64,000 nucleotides of DNA, from positions 7,932 to 71,931 of the forward strand of contig CAMPET010000258.1 in NCBI GenBank assembly GCA_946803715.1. Direction: 5' to 3'. The translations under genes were made by a program, and so were the position numbers. This document shows, one piece after another, positions 10,591 to 21,837 of the stretch (positions are counted from its first letter, which is position 1; each line of letters starts with the position of its first letter). Source of the stretch: Beroe ovata. Its lineage: Eukaryota; Ctenophora; Nuda; Beroida; Beroidae. The notes beneath the pieces were generated by a model. The model saw only the letters and a program-made list of their open reading frames with translations, was not told where the DNA came from and searched no databases.

Positions 10591-12116
10591 TCAATCATGA
10601 AAATATTTTGACAACAGATTGTTCCATTCCTCATCAACCCTGACATTGTAATCATGAATTCCTTCCCTCCGCAACTTCCTCAAGCGATGAGCCACGTGTG
10701 CGGAGTGCCACTCATTCGCGAACTTCAGTGATATCGAATGTTGCGTGAACAGCAACCCCGCAACAATTCCCGGGTTACACTCCATCTCGTCCAGGAAGCT
10801 GTTACAGAACCGTAACAACTCCTCAGGGTCCGATTGTGGGGCATCAAACACTTCCGTCAGGATGATCTCGTGACGTCTCTTCCTCGCTAATCGTTCCTGT
10901 ACAATCCCATGACTAAGTCCCTTATCCTCCCACGGTACTGTAACCACAGTTCTGTTCTCGGTGTTCCCAATGGCAGGCTGAGGTACGGACAAACGTCCGA
11001 ACTGGCTCGTCCTGTAGAACATCCTGTACACAGCGTACGGATCACGGAATGAAACTCGTATCTTCTGATACTCCTGACTTGTCCACACTTGGTTGGTTGT
11101 GCTAATCTCGCCGTAATTTCGACTGAAATCCTCAATTAGGAGCTGTGTGTTAGTCAGTCCTTTACTCACGGCCTCAACTATAGTGCCGTGCTCGGTTTTA
11201 TCATGGCCAGTGAATCTGTACACAAAAACGTCATTCTCGGGCGCTGTATCTATATCAATTCCATCATGATACACGTGATAGGGACTGATATCGGAGTTTT
11301 TGGTGGCTTTACTGAGACTGTTGAAGGAGTTATACGCAAAGTACATGAATTTCCGGTCATTATCGTATGGGCACGAGATGATCTCCTTACCACAGTTGGA
11401 ACCAAACTGAGAGAGGTAAACCACAAGCTTGCCCTCCGACACAAAACTCGGTCTGAATGACACAACTGCTGAGTATCTAAAGGGTCTGAATGCCTTTTCC
11501 TTGCCTGGCAAAGGCAGGCTAACAACATCGTAAGCCTCCATATCAACCAAATCTGGGATGGAAATGTTCGCAGACAGCATATTCGATTTGGAGGCTTCAT
11601 CGACCAAACTAACATATGCAGTCTTTCCCTTGTCAGTGACCGTGATACCAGTTATCTCATAGTCAGGATTACAAATCTTCTTCTTCAGAATTCGAGGATC
11701 ACGGTAGGTCATCCCACCGGATGTGCTGCCACCGAAATTCAGTTTCACGACGTTGTCAAACGGTCGGAACACTTTGAGCTCATCCTGGAAATGGAATCTT
11801 TGATTTTCACCACTCAAAAATCATTGCTTTAAAACAACGCAAAATTAGATGAAAACAGACATATCTGCGTTAAGCTTATCATATACAGTGAACTCACATT
11901 ATAAAAGCTCAGATGATGGAATCGTGACTTTGCCTGGCCTCGTGGCTTCACCTGGCCTTGTGGCTTTGTCGGTTCTCGTGACTTCCCATGCTTCACGAGT
12001 TCCTTGGTCGGGTTGTGAGATGGTAAAACGAACCTACCTTTCAATTTCAAGGTGGATAGCGTCCTCCTAATCTGTTGTAGCGATGTCGAGTTGCAACATC
12101 GTCTCTTTGTCAACAT
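10591..12116 (-). CDS. RRM-like repeat protein, paralogue A (probable mitochondrial leader)
   Basis: Two exons, 12116-11898 and 11784-10591, join in phase 0 after FYN to give 470 aa. Exon 2 starts at a CCATTTCCAG acceptor; an in-frame ATG at 11817 lies in the intron and is probably not used. The N-terminus (MLTKRRCC...IRRTLSTLKL) is basic and lacks acidic residues, like a mitochondrial presequence. Exon 2 can be read as four modules with a beta-alpha-beta-beta-alpha-beta pattern like RRM domains. Clear examples are KLVVYLSQFG...FMYFAY and IVEAV...FSRNYGEIS...IRVSFRDPYAVYRMFY. The RNP aromatic motifs are weak, so this is a divergent RRM-like fold by pattern only. The next gene downstream in coordinate, 12312-13665, is a paralogue with the same intron position. 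No known family was recognised. Confidence 0.8.
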
Positions 12117-12311
12117 GAATTTCCTTACGTAGCTCGCATGCCAAACCTTTGTGAATTCATGGTACGTTCGTTATCGAAAACCAAAACAAGTTGAAGTTAG
12201 ATTCTGATATCACTTTAGTATTCAAACAAAACGAATTATTATAGGAGCTTTTCAATCACACAAACAGAAATGTTCACACCAAAATCGTATCTATCCTAGA
12301 GATATATCAGA

Positions 12312-13665
12312 TCAATAACTCCGAATACTTTTCCTATTTACACTGGCCCGACAGTACCTCTGATCTATGTCCCCCACATCATCCGAATGGAAAAACTCCT
12401 GCAATTTGTGACTGATATCCGCCGCATACCAAGCATTGAGAACTTTCATGAATATTCGTTCCTGACCCGCCATGTAATTGGCAGATATTATACCCGGGTT
12501 GCAGCCCGCTGCATCCAAAACCCGCGAACAGAACTCATGCAAATCCTCGTTCTCATTGATCGTAACGCCGTTTAGTTCGACTGTATGTCTGTGTTTGTAG
12601 CTCAGGGAAACAGAGTTGAGTGGTATCGATATCTGGATCTCGGCTCCGGATTTCGGCAACGCATCAGTGAGTCTACCGAACATCGTCCGCCAATAAAACA
12701 TCCTATAAACTGATATTGGGTATGCAAATTCTACTCTGAGGTGTGGACGTTTCGACGACAAGACTCGATTTGTAGACACTATGTCTCCGTACTGACCAAG
12801 CAATGACGAAACCTCATCCAGGATAACGTTACATGGCTCAACACTGACGAATACATCAACATTCACCGGATACCGACGCATCTCGTTGTAACCTTGTCGA
12901 AAAACATCCACATTTTCCGACACATCTGAAAAGAATGCAGAGTCGTTTCCCACTTTGTATCCCGGAATGACGGGTAATCGTAGTGCCGCTGTCAAACTCT
13001 TCCTATTCTGGTAGTTGCAGTAGAGAAATGCTCGATCTGCATCGTAAGGGCACCCCTGGACTTCCAAGCCATTTATATGCCCGAACTTGGAGAAATGTCG
13101 GACGAGCAGATCTTCCGAGTGAAGACTCGGTCTATACGCAGCGAAGGCCGATGAACTAAACGGGAAACGGATGTCTGCATAGTCTCGGGTGAAATCATTG
13201 ACCCGTGTATACTCGTGGACAGAGTGGGGGAACGGGAAGGGTTCTGAGAAGTGGGAGTCTATCCGTGCATACTTCTCCCTTGGGGTGGAGAAGTTGATGA
13301 ATGCAGTTCCATCTCTGTACCAGAGTTCAGCGCCGGTTATACCGCTGTTACTTCTCTTGAAATACGAGTGGAAATCATCAGATGTGGGGATGGAATCGTG
13401 GAATATCAACTGGACCGTGTTTTCGAAGGGGTGCGGTGCTCTATAATCATCCTGAGGTTGAAAACCTTGATCAGTTCAAATGAGCATTGTATCGGGAGGA
13501 TATTGGATAATCCAACCTAAGTTCAAATATCGGGAAATAAGAATTGTAACTAGGTATTGAAATTAGAATTGTAACGGATGCCCGTGTTTGACTTACGTTG
13601 TAAAAGTGTAAACTCCTAGCGGTGATGGCAAGTCTGAAAGCACGGTGTCTGACACCCCTTATCAT
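12312..13665 (-). CDS. RRM-like repeat protein, paralogue B (probable mitochondrial leader)
   Basis: Two exons, 13665-13597 and 13451-12312, join in phase 0 after FYN, exactly as in paralogue A, giving 402 aa. Exon 1 encodes 23 residues, MIRGVRHRAFRLAITARSLH then FYN, a textbook-like Arg-rich amphipathic leader without acidic residues. The body aligns with paralogue A throughout. Shared positions include PFENTVQLIF with PFDNVVKLNF, YRPSLHSEDLLV with FRPSFVSEGKLV, CPYDADRAF with CPYDNDRKF, SVYRMFY with AVYRMFY, and CNPGI near the C-terminus. Modules such as DEVSSLLGQYGDIVSTN followed by LRVEF read like RRM helix 1 to strand 3. The pair is a tandem duplication. RNA binding in mitochondria is inferred from the fold pattern and leader, not shown. 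Confidence 0.82.
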
Positions 13666-14055
13666 GTTACAGTGTAACGTTGTTACACTGTTATAGTACT
13701 TCTTTACTGTGCAAGTGTGGGTCTAGTGATAACATAACTAGTAACTTCGGGTGCTAGAAAATATAAATTGTCAGGGAAACTAAGATATTGATTCGGTTTT
13801 GTATGCCCTATTCAATCATGGGCACTTAGCAAACGAACAAAATGATTAACATGAGTCAGTGGATTAGGTTAAAAACAAATACAGCTGTCAAACGTTTGAT
13901 AATACAAGGTGAGTTAATTATGGATAAAATGATTTAAAATATCAAGCGGAGTCAACTTATATTCTGGTACCATCTCTTCATTCATCATCTTCTCTTCTCG
14001 TGACTGAGAATCCTGAACGTTGTGAGAACTTCCCGTGTACAAAAGCTTGTGCCCG
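13666..14055. other. Intergenic between RRM-like paralogue B and POLR2D
   Basis: This 390-base stretch holds the upstream region of paralogue B and the presumed 3' UTR of POLR2D. It has no coding signal. A short palindrome, gtgtaacgttgttacac, lies near 13673-13689. Confidence 0.6.
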
Positions 14056-14938
14056 TCATTGGAAATCTTTGAAAGTCTTCAGGTCTTCCAATATTTCATT
14101 CAACTCATCATCATCGAATTTCTCCTGGAAGGTATTGTTCGAGGACAGTAGAACACATATCATTCTTCAGAACAGCGACGCCACGAGAACGACCCTAGCT
14201 CTAGGGCGGCACTGCAGCGCCACGAGCGCCACAAACTGACAATAAAACCTATCACTTGCCAACCTCTAAACTGGGTATGAGAGCCTTAGCCTCTTCGTAG
14301 TTATCAGGACACAGGTTTGCCAGACACGCAGCTTCGAACTTGTGCACGTTCTTGTTCTGTAAGTTTTCTCTGACCGCCTGACATTTGAGTTGGAGTTTTA
14401 ACTAGTCGGATCGGGTTTTCGTTTCGAAAAATGAATGAGATCTCAGATGAGGTTACTCGGTGAGTTTTCACGTCATATGAACCAATTTGTTCTACTATCA
14501 ATTGTGGTCAGGAACTATCGAGCGGCAAACCGATTACTGAACGCTATCTCTGAATACTGTAACGTACCTTGATAGTTTCCCTGTTCTGGTAGAAACTGAA
14601 CTTCTCAGTGTACTCCAGTGTTTTGTTAAACACTGCTGACAATTCCTGGTCCTCGTCCATCTCTTCACTTTGCTCTTTTCGGACCTAGTAGCGGGAAAGT
14701 GTTAGCAAAGACGAGAATAAAAGTGGAAAATCACTTCTGTTTTGAATGTGCAGTTTAATCTCTGGGAACTTTGACGAGCGAATTGCTGTGGAAAAGTGCT
14801 CTGTGATCACCGTACCTTGAGTAACATGTGTACTTCTGAGATGAGGAGAGCATCAGCGTTTCTAAACTCTGCAGGGAATTTCAACTGGGCGGCGTCCTCG
14901 TCCTCTTCTAACTTAATCTGTTTCCGAACTGCAGTCAT
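14056..14938 (-). CDS. POLR2D: RNA polymerase II subunit RPB4
   Basis: Four minus-strand exons: 14938-14816, 14684-14568, 14377-14264 and 14124-14056. All join in phase 0, giving 140 aa against about 142 in mammals. RPB4 pairs with RPB7 to form the Pol II stalk, used in initiation and mRNA export. Diagnostic segments are [53 protein letters not shown] and [11 protein letters not shown]. The last exon gives [22 protein letters not shown] before TGA. The donor of exon 3 (GTTGGC) is weak, but the phase and family length fit. The gene sits 117 bases from the next firm exon boundaries typical of this crowded minus-strand block, with METAP1D ending 288 bases upstream of its start. Confidence 0.95.
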
Positions 14939-15226
14939 GACAACCTACACTAGTCGGTCAGGGGTTTTGAAGAGGAATGGAATGAAATGATCATTTGGGA
15001 CTAAATTTCACTATTGATAAAGCTCGATTCAGAAGGACATTTTTCAGGTATCAAGACAGGAGGTATAAAACGTGTCTGTAATAAACGACTTATATAAATA
15101 TTTCCCTCATAACGAAATCAACAATCACAGGTATCAATAAGATTTTGAAATTCACAGATAAATCTCGTAAGTACGTAAATAAATGGCAACTGAGTTCTTC
15201 AACAGTTATAAATTTTCGAGATTTGA

Positions 15227-16813
15227 TCAATCGTGGGGCGATAGTATCTCACATCCATCCTCGGTTATGAGGACTGTGTGCTCGAACTGCGCAGCCCTCT
15301 TGGAATCTGCAGACACTGCAGTCCAGCCATCTGAGAGAATCTGCATTGCATCGCCTCCCTCCATAATGATAGGCTCTGACGGACGAGTAATTCGGGGTTA
15401 CCGCAGCGAAAATGCAATTTTTAACGAAAATTTGATTAATTGCAACACAGGAAAGACTTTCTCGTTTCCTTGGGTCCTTGGACCTATTAAATTAGGAATC
15501 GATAATAATTGGGAATTCCCTGATAATATTCCCTGATAGTTCCGAATGACATACCTATAGTGAAGACCATTCCTACAGCCATGGGGTAATACGCCGTGTT
15601 TGGGTAGTGGTATATCTCTGGCAGCCCATGGAAGTAGGTGCCAATACCATGGCCGATAAACTCCTTGCATATGCTGAACCCTGCTCTTTGTGCATGGTCC
15701 CTGACAAGAGTGATTGCTGAGATTAGTGAAACAAGAATTCCTCACATCATGTTTGGATTTAATCATAACTTAGTAGCACTCCATGGTTGATGAACACGAG
15801 TCATCTGATAGCTTACCCAATGGTGTTTCCAATAGTCCTGAGGGGTTCGCCAGGTTTGCACTTCCTTATAGCATCCAGAGTGCTGTCCCTGGCTACATCT
15901 CGCAATTTGTGTGCGATAGAATCACCATTTCCCACTACTCTAGTAGAACAACAGTCGCCAAACACTCCATTCCGATAAATCTGCATTGGGGGGAATAATA
16001 AATAAATTTCCTAGAAGAGTTCGAATTTCGGAAAACGTTCACGCAAATGATTGGACAAGACATATCATGCATATCGATAAGTTGAGCGTGATACGATTAC
16101 AATTCACCCACCGAGACATCAATACTGATAATATCGCCGTTCTCTAACTGTCTACTGTTGGGAATACCGTGACACAACACATTATTCACAGATGTACACA
16201 CTGATTTGGGGAACCCCCTGTAGTTCAGCGGTGCTGGGTAAGAACCACTCCTTACTATGAGATCGTGTCCAAATGCATCCAGTTCGTCTGTAGAGATTCC
16301 TGCCTGGGGAGAGAAATAGACACATAGGGCCACCCATTGGTTAATACGTTGCTCGATAATTCTGCACACTGTATCAGTCAAAAATATCTTTCCAACGGCA
16401 GTGCGTGATTGCTCGTGATCGTATTAAGTTATTTAGCATCACTTGGTTGTTGTTAAGCTATTCACTCAGAGCAGACCTCGGCCATGTTGAGGACTTTATC
16501 CAGAATTGCTCCTGTGATGTGACCAGCATCTCTCAACTTGTCTATCTCCTCCTTCGACTTGATATCTAATGAGATGATTTGAAATGAGATAGCCAAAGAG
16601 AGAGAGACATCTCGTCACATGATATTTGAGCTATAGCTGAGAAAACAAACCTACAGAGTGAGGTCGCTGTGGAGGAATGCCGTTTCTATGGTAACTGGGA
16701 AGTACGATTCCAGGAGGTACAGTTCTACCCTCCCTCATGGGATCCAAGCCGACCACTGCATAGTTCCTCTTACAGCAGTCCCTACATAGTACACGTCTTG
16801 CAGTTCCCAACAT
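15227..16813 (-). CDS. METAP1D: Methionine aminopeptidase type 1D, mitochondrial
   Basis: Six exons: 16813-16651, 16565-16477, 16303-16112, 15980-15817, 15700-15555 and 15375-15227. Together they give 300 aa. The enzyme removes the initiator Met from nascent proteins, here probably in mitochondria. The N-terminus ([18 protein letters not shown]) is basic and leader-like. The catalytic domain shows [19 protein letters not shown] and all five metal ligands: Asp146 (SIDVS), Asp157 (VFGDC), His220 (GHGIG), Glu252 (TIEPI) and Glu283 (QFEHT). Mammalian METAP1D is about 335 aa, so this one is slightly short at the N-terminus. The exon 1 donor (GTTTGT) and exon 2 donor (GTCTGC) are weak but are required by phase. 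Confidence 0.95.
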
Positions 16814-17166
16814 GACTACTACTGATGTAACAGGGTTGTAAAGTTATGAAATAGGTCCAGCTATGTGAAACTATAGTCTCTATCCAAAGAACTACCTACA
16901 GACGCCAATGATACGAATGACACAATAAATGCTGCACGTTGGTAAAATAGCATAGATTGGGTCAATGAAATGTTTATCAAATATGCAAATAATAACATGA
17001 TTATCATCAATGGAGGGTCAAATAATGTAGAGTCGCAAATCAAACTGATAGCGGGGTCGTTGTAAAAGTAATAAACATTTACGACATCTTGATTCTTGAA
17101 TTGAAACGTAGAAGATCCTCTCGTATTTGGTTATCAGGCTTAATCCATTCTACACAACGATTTGAT

Positions 17167-17925
17167 TCACTTCCCTTGCTTTTGTAGAAACTTCTTCCTA
17201 GCCTCGTAATCCTCTTTTGTCAAAGTATAAGCCCAGTGCTGCAAGACTTGTCTGACTACAGGTGAAATGGCTACATTGTCATACCCACACTCGGCCCTGT
17301 ATATCTTGCCGATAAGAGTGTTCTTCCACCTCCCCTTGGGTCCAGTGCAGTTGCTCCATCTCTTGATTTGCCGCTCGTCATCGTCCGTCCTCCTGCCCAG
17401 ATAAAACCTACAATACCACTGAAACCACCCATATGGGTCTTGTTCCTTTATCCATCCACTGCTTTCCCACATATCGAGATCCCCACCGCATTTCTTCTTG
17501 TATGTGTTCACTTCCTCATTATAAGTTGGATTGGAGATCATTCTCTTTATGTCAAGTCCTTCTAACCAGTCCTGTGGAAGCTCTAACCACTGTTTATCAT
17601 ACTTCAGCCCTGTGACAGTAGATTTAATGGGTCGGAAGTATGTCCCGCCAAAACTGCCTTTCTGGAGCACTTCTTTCGGGGTCATATTTGGGGCAAATGT
17701 TTCACAGTCCTCAAACACAAGCACCCCTTTTTTGTTTTTTTGTGGTATATCTGCTTCATATCCATCTCTTGTCCTGACTTCTTCATCAGTCTTACATATT
17801 TGCCCCTCAAATTTAGAAACTTCATTATTTGGAGCAGTTTTCTTAGTCTTTGATGATTGTGTTGATGCTTTTTCCCCTTTTTCAGCTTTCCGTTTCCTTG
17901 AGTTCTCCCTGGAAACTGAAGACAT
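17167..17925 (-). CDS. Conserved Trp-rich protein of unknown function (single exon)
   Basis: A single uninterrupted frame gives 252 aa if the ATG at 17925 (MSSVSRENSRKRKAEK) is used; another in-frame ATG at 18012 adds 29 residues. The first 60 residues are Lys/Ser-rich and disordered-looking, possibly nuclear. The folded part has GSFGGTYFRPI, WLELPQDWLEGL, KKCGGDLDMWESSGW, DPYGWFQWYCRFYLGRR, DDERQIKRW, GPKGRWKN and SPVVRQVLQHWAYTLT. This matches a conserved protein family I associate, from memory, mainly with fungi, algae and oomycetes, with no known function. The absence of introns contrasts with most neighbours. A Trp/Tyr-rich surface hints at binding, but no catalytic motif is visible. Confidence 0.82.
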   Translation of the reverse strand: MSSVSRENSRKRKAEKGEKASTQSSKTKKTAPNNEVSKFEGQICKTDEEVRTRDGYEADIPQKNKKGVLVFEDCETFAPNMTPKEVLQKGSFGGTYFRPIKSTVTGLKYDKQWLELPQDWLEGLDIKRMISNPTYNEEVNTYKKKCGGDLDMWESSGWIKEQDPYGWFQWYCRFYLGRRTDDDERQIKRWSNCTGPKGRWKNTLIGKIYRAECGYDNVAISPVVRQVLQHWAYTLTKEDYEARKKFLQKQGK

Positions 17926-18627
17926 TCTGAAACTTGTACAGTTCTTTTCAACCTGATAGCACAATGAAGAGTGACGTAATGTTTTCAGCATCAAATCAAT
18001 TGACCAATACAATCGAGAACCTTCCGAACGATATTCTCATCTCTGATGATAAGTTAAAATTGGTTTAACATGTAAAACTGAGTAGATACCGATACACCAC
18101 CAATGCGGTCCACCATACACGTAAATGATGAGTTTCAAATACAGATTTTCAGAGATGAGTTAAAAGGCGTGAAATGTCGAAATGATTTACATATTTTAGT
18201 AAACAATGATTACATGTAAAACGTCTTTACTGAACAAACGAAACACAAATAATCAAAACAGTTCTAAGATAATTTTGATAAGGGCAATCTGTTAATGTAA
18301 GTCACTAAGTTAATGTAAGTCACTACCAAGCTATCTGAAACTCAAATGAATAGAATCTGGATATAATCTGCGGAAATGATTAGGAGTAATTGCCAGCAAA
18401 CGGAGCAGTACCTTCTCCCATAGACTAAACAATACGAAACGATGTCTTTGAATTAATGTTCATTTCGAAAGTCCTCTTAATATATTGTTCATTGATTTGC
18501 CCCCTGGTTATCTATTTATTGTGCATACGATCGAATATGTTGAGCCTCTACTCACTAGACTCAAGCACGCCAAATAACAAACTGCTTTAAGCTAAATTGA
18601 TGAGCTATTTCAAATGAAAGATCTTGA
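17926..18627. other. Intergenic, no gene seen
   Basis: AT-rich sequence lies between the 3' end of presenilin and the start of the Trp-rich protein gene. Two copies of taatgtaagtcacta-like sequence occur near 18294-18325. Nothing coding was recognised. Confidence 0.6.
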
Positions 18628-20238
18628 CTATAAGTAAACCTGTGATATAGCAATCTGATCGCACATAGGTTTGATACAGAACCTCGTACAAACATAAAAT
18701 ATAATTCCGGCAGCAATTGATATGGGAAGAGCTGGCAATGCTTTCTTCACGACTGCTAGAATGAGAAGGGTGAGGCAGAGCCCAATCAGTATTGCGAGGA
18801 AGCATGCCATCACGGTATTCCAGTCATCCGAAGTTGCAGCTTTCCCAACAAGAACACTGTAGAATATGAAATCACCTAGTCCTAGTTTCACACCCTGCTC
18901 CTCAGGCTCCTGAAAGATATGGATGTTAGAAATGTAAGAAATACAAGAAAAGAAATATAAGATGTCAAAAGCTGCTATATCTCAAATCGGGCAGCTTAGC
19001 TTACCAATGGAAGCGGCTGTGGCTGTGGTTGCTGTTGTTGTTGCTGCTGCTGTTCTCGTGAAGGACTGCTTTGAGAGCTATTACTCGGGGAATTCCGAAG
19101 TGTGCTGTAAACATTCACTGTCACTGGGTCGCCGTCAGCCATAGCAACTGACCACATGACAGTTGATGAGTAAATTAGTGAAGGAAAGATAGGTTCATTC
19201 CTTTCCTCGGCTGTCTCTACAAGGATCCGTAGGGGACCTCTAGGACACAATACAGCAAACAGGTCATAAACAGCAATTCCACCTGCAAGAAGGAGCAGAT
19301 TAGACTTTCATTCTAGAAAAGGGAACTGAGAATAAACACATGGCAGGAAGTGACCCTATTACCTAATATAAACCAGAGTGTCCATTCAGGTAGATACTTT
19401 ATGAAAACTAATGCCATTAATGCGCTGATTATGATAAGATATGTTTGTTGCAGCATTAATGGTCCTTTCCAGTGGATACTGATAATCCCCATAACACCAA
19501 AGTTGAATACAATCAAGCAAACTGTGATGTAGTCCATGGCAACATTAAATCTTATTAAAACCTGAAGGGATGAAGGTTATTGTTAACTAGCTATACTATC
19601 AACTTAAACATAGATTGCCACATTTTGAATTCAAACAGGGAAAACAATAAAAACATTAACAAATTCCTAGTACACACCTCTTGTAGATATAAAAAGGTGA
19701 ACAAGAAGAGCAAAATCAGTGATGAAAAGAATAGCCATGCTTCAATGACTTTGTAACATCTGTACTTGTAGAGGAGCACTAGTACACAAGTCATGAAAAT
19801 GACAAGACCAATTACAATCAACATGTTCAATACTGCATCACTTATAGGGGAACCTGCGGATAAATTGAGGAGGTGAACAAATTGCTGAGTGTATATGATG
19901 TTGAATGTAGATGGGGTAGATATATAACATGTTTAAATGATTAAAGCTGTCCCGTTTCTTGACTCACCAGTAGATATGTTCTTGTTTTGTTCATTAAATG
20001 GAGTATAAACAAGGTAAATAACTGGTTGAGATACTTGGTCATACATGGTTATGACACGTATGGTAACTATCACTAGAATCATGCATAAGGATACTGGGAC
20101 AATGAGCATCATCACATGTTTTGCTCCATATTTAAGTGTCTCTTGTTCTTCAGCATCATCTTCAGGCTGTGCCCTTTGAGGGACAACCTCTGAAGGTTGC
20201 TGTTCAGTTTCAACGACAGGACCAACTGAACTTGACAT
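18628..20238 (-). CDS. PSEN: Presenilin, catalytic subunit of gamma-secretase
   Basis: Five exons: 20238-19968, 19853-19678, 19561-19363, 19282-19005 and 18909-18628. They join perfectly in phase to give 401 aa. Presenilin is the intramembrane aspartyl protease of gamma-secretase, cutting Notch- and APP-type proteins. The acidic N-terminus leads into [16 protein letters not shown] (TM1). [31 protein letters not shown] and KYLPEWTLW follow. The catalytic aspartates are Asp222 in AVYDLFAVL and Asp321 in GLGDF, and the PAL motif is at 367-370 (PALP). The large cytosolic loop is short and carries a polyGln/ProGln run, which may explain why the protein is shorter than vertebrate presenilins (about 450-467 aa). 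The C-terminus ends SQVYL. No broken residue is seen. Confidence 0.97.
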
Positions 20239-21837
20239 TTATGTCCTAGTGAAGTTTTAATCTATTTATCTAATGTGACATTTTACTTCATAAGAAAAAG
20301 TGTTTATTTGCTCATCAGATACATATCTTTCTTTGAATTTACCCCAGAAGGTACCTAGGATTTGACCTAACTTCAAATTTACTTGTCAAACGATTTGCAA
20401 TCAAATTGCTCGCAAACAGAACTCTGATAGCAGTAGCCACTAGCAGCTCACAATCCCAAATGAACATGAATTGTCGAATGTTATCTGAAAAATATAAACA
20501 GATTTTTAAAGTTTTCGCCATTCGGTCACGGAAAACGTGGCGTGTCATTTTCCTATTTTAATTTATCTGACCTCTGTTCATGTTTCTCACGTGCGCGCGC
20601 CTTCATCATAGGCCTCTTTCGGCCTTCGAATCTTTGATGATTTGATGAAAGCGCGCGCGTGTGCCCGGAACAGAAGTCGGATGAAAGCGCGTCATCGAGT
20701 CATATATGACGCGCGAATTTTATTTGCTTGTGCGCGCCGCTCAGTGCAGCGCGATCAGCGCAATATAATTATTTTCGTTTGATTATGAGTTTGCTCCACT
20801 TGCTTCCGACAATGCAGTGCGCCCAGTTGCGTGGCAAAAACTGGCATGTCCAGGAAATAAAATGGTGAGGGATAGGATTAATGCAATCATGAATCAGGTC
20901 TAGCCCCTTATCCCGTGACCCATTATGAATCAATTTGAAAATATTCCGAATTACCTCAGTCTTCTGTGTTCCACTTCCAGAATATTTCTATACACCCATG
21001 ATTCTAGATTACTAAGCCCCAATTTCTATGTTTTTTGTGATTTAACAGACATTCTGCCATGCAATATTCCAAATCTTAAATGTGATGATCTGATCTGCTG
21101 CATAAGTAGTACTGCCATACAAACATGATGGCCTACTTCATGAAAAGATACGTCTCAAAAGAGAAATATCTTTTGAGACATCAATGATTAATTCAACTTT
21201 TTGGGGTTTAACATTATGTGTTGGCCCAGGCCCTTAGCTACCTATTCTTATCATAGCCTCGTGAGTGATTCAACTCTAGTTCTGATAGCAAGGAAAGTTA
21301 GCAAGATGTAGCAGGGCACAGGGCTGCAGCCCCCATGGTTGTCCTGATAAACACCCCCTGGCAGGGGTCATAGGGTTAAGCCCCCAAATAGGGTTTCAGC
21401 ACTGTCAAAACATCACTCATTCACATTGGAGTCACAATAGGATTCTTAATTTTATCAACAGTTTCACAGGTCTTTTTGATTCAAATTACTGTTCAGAATG
21501 GAATGAGAGGAGGCTGTCACCCTCCTTGCATGTCTGGTCATGAACTGTCCTAGGCTCAGTGATATGGCCATGGATTTTGATCAATGATTTTTTTCACAGA
21601 GATCTACCAATCTTAAATTTGGGTTCTTGAGGTGTGGATGATATGAATAGACAAATTCTATCAAAAAGGTTTTGAAATAAGCTTTAATCATAAAATTATT
21701 GAAAAATTAACAACTGTTATAGTGTGAAACTCATACATGGAAGGAAAATCACATGTAAACAAAATATATCCTTCTTGATCAATGCAGTTCAAAAAGCAAT
21801 GCACATCTATAATTCATCCATCTTTGCTTCTTTGACC
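20239..21837. other. Intergenic with a CG-rich foldback
   Basis: This stretch holds the upstream region of presenilin and the presumed 3' UTR of the PLAC8-like gene. ORF 20339-20548 (-) lacks family features. A CG-rich palindrome lies at 20589-20665. A short perfect hairpin built on gtctcaaaag and its reverse complement lies at about 21151-21179. No gene was recognised. Confidence 0.6.
20589..20665. repeat. CG-rich palindrome upstream of presenilin
   Basis: The arms gcgcgcgccttcatca and tgatgaaagcgcgcgc face each other around a central inner hairpin (aggcc...ggcct-like). Related cgcgcgccttcat or cgcgcgcctacat segments occur near 50548 and 51593, so this belongs to the same dispersed CG-rich family. 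Confidence 0.7.

Noticed and set aside
11785-11817. ATG at 11817 as start of RRM-like paralogue A
   Set aside because: The stretch lies before a strong acceptor and has no counterpart in paralogue B, whose exon 2 starts at the same aligned position.
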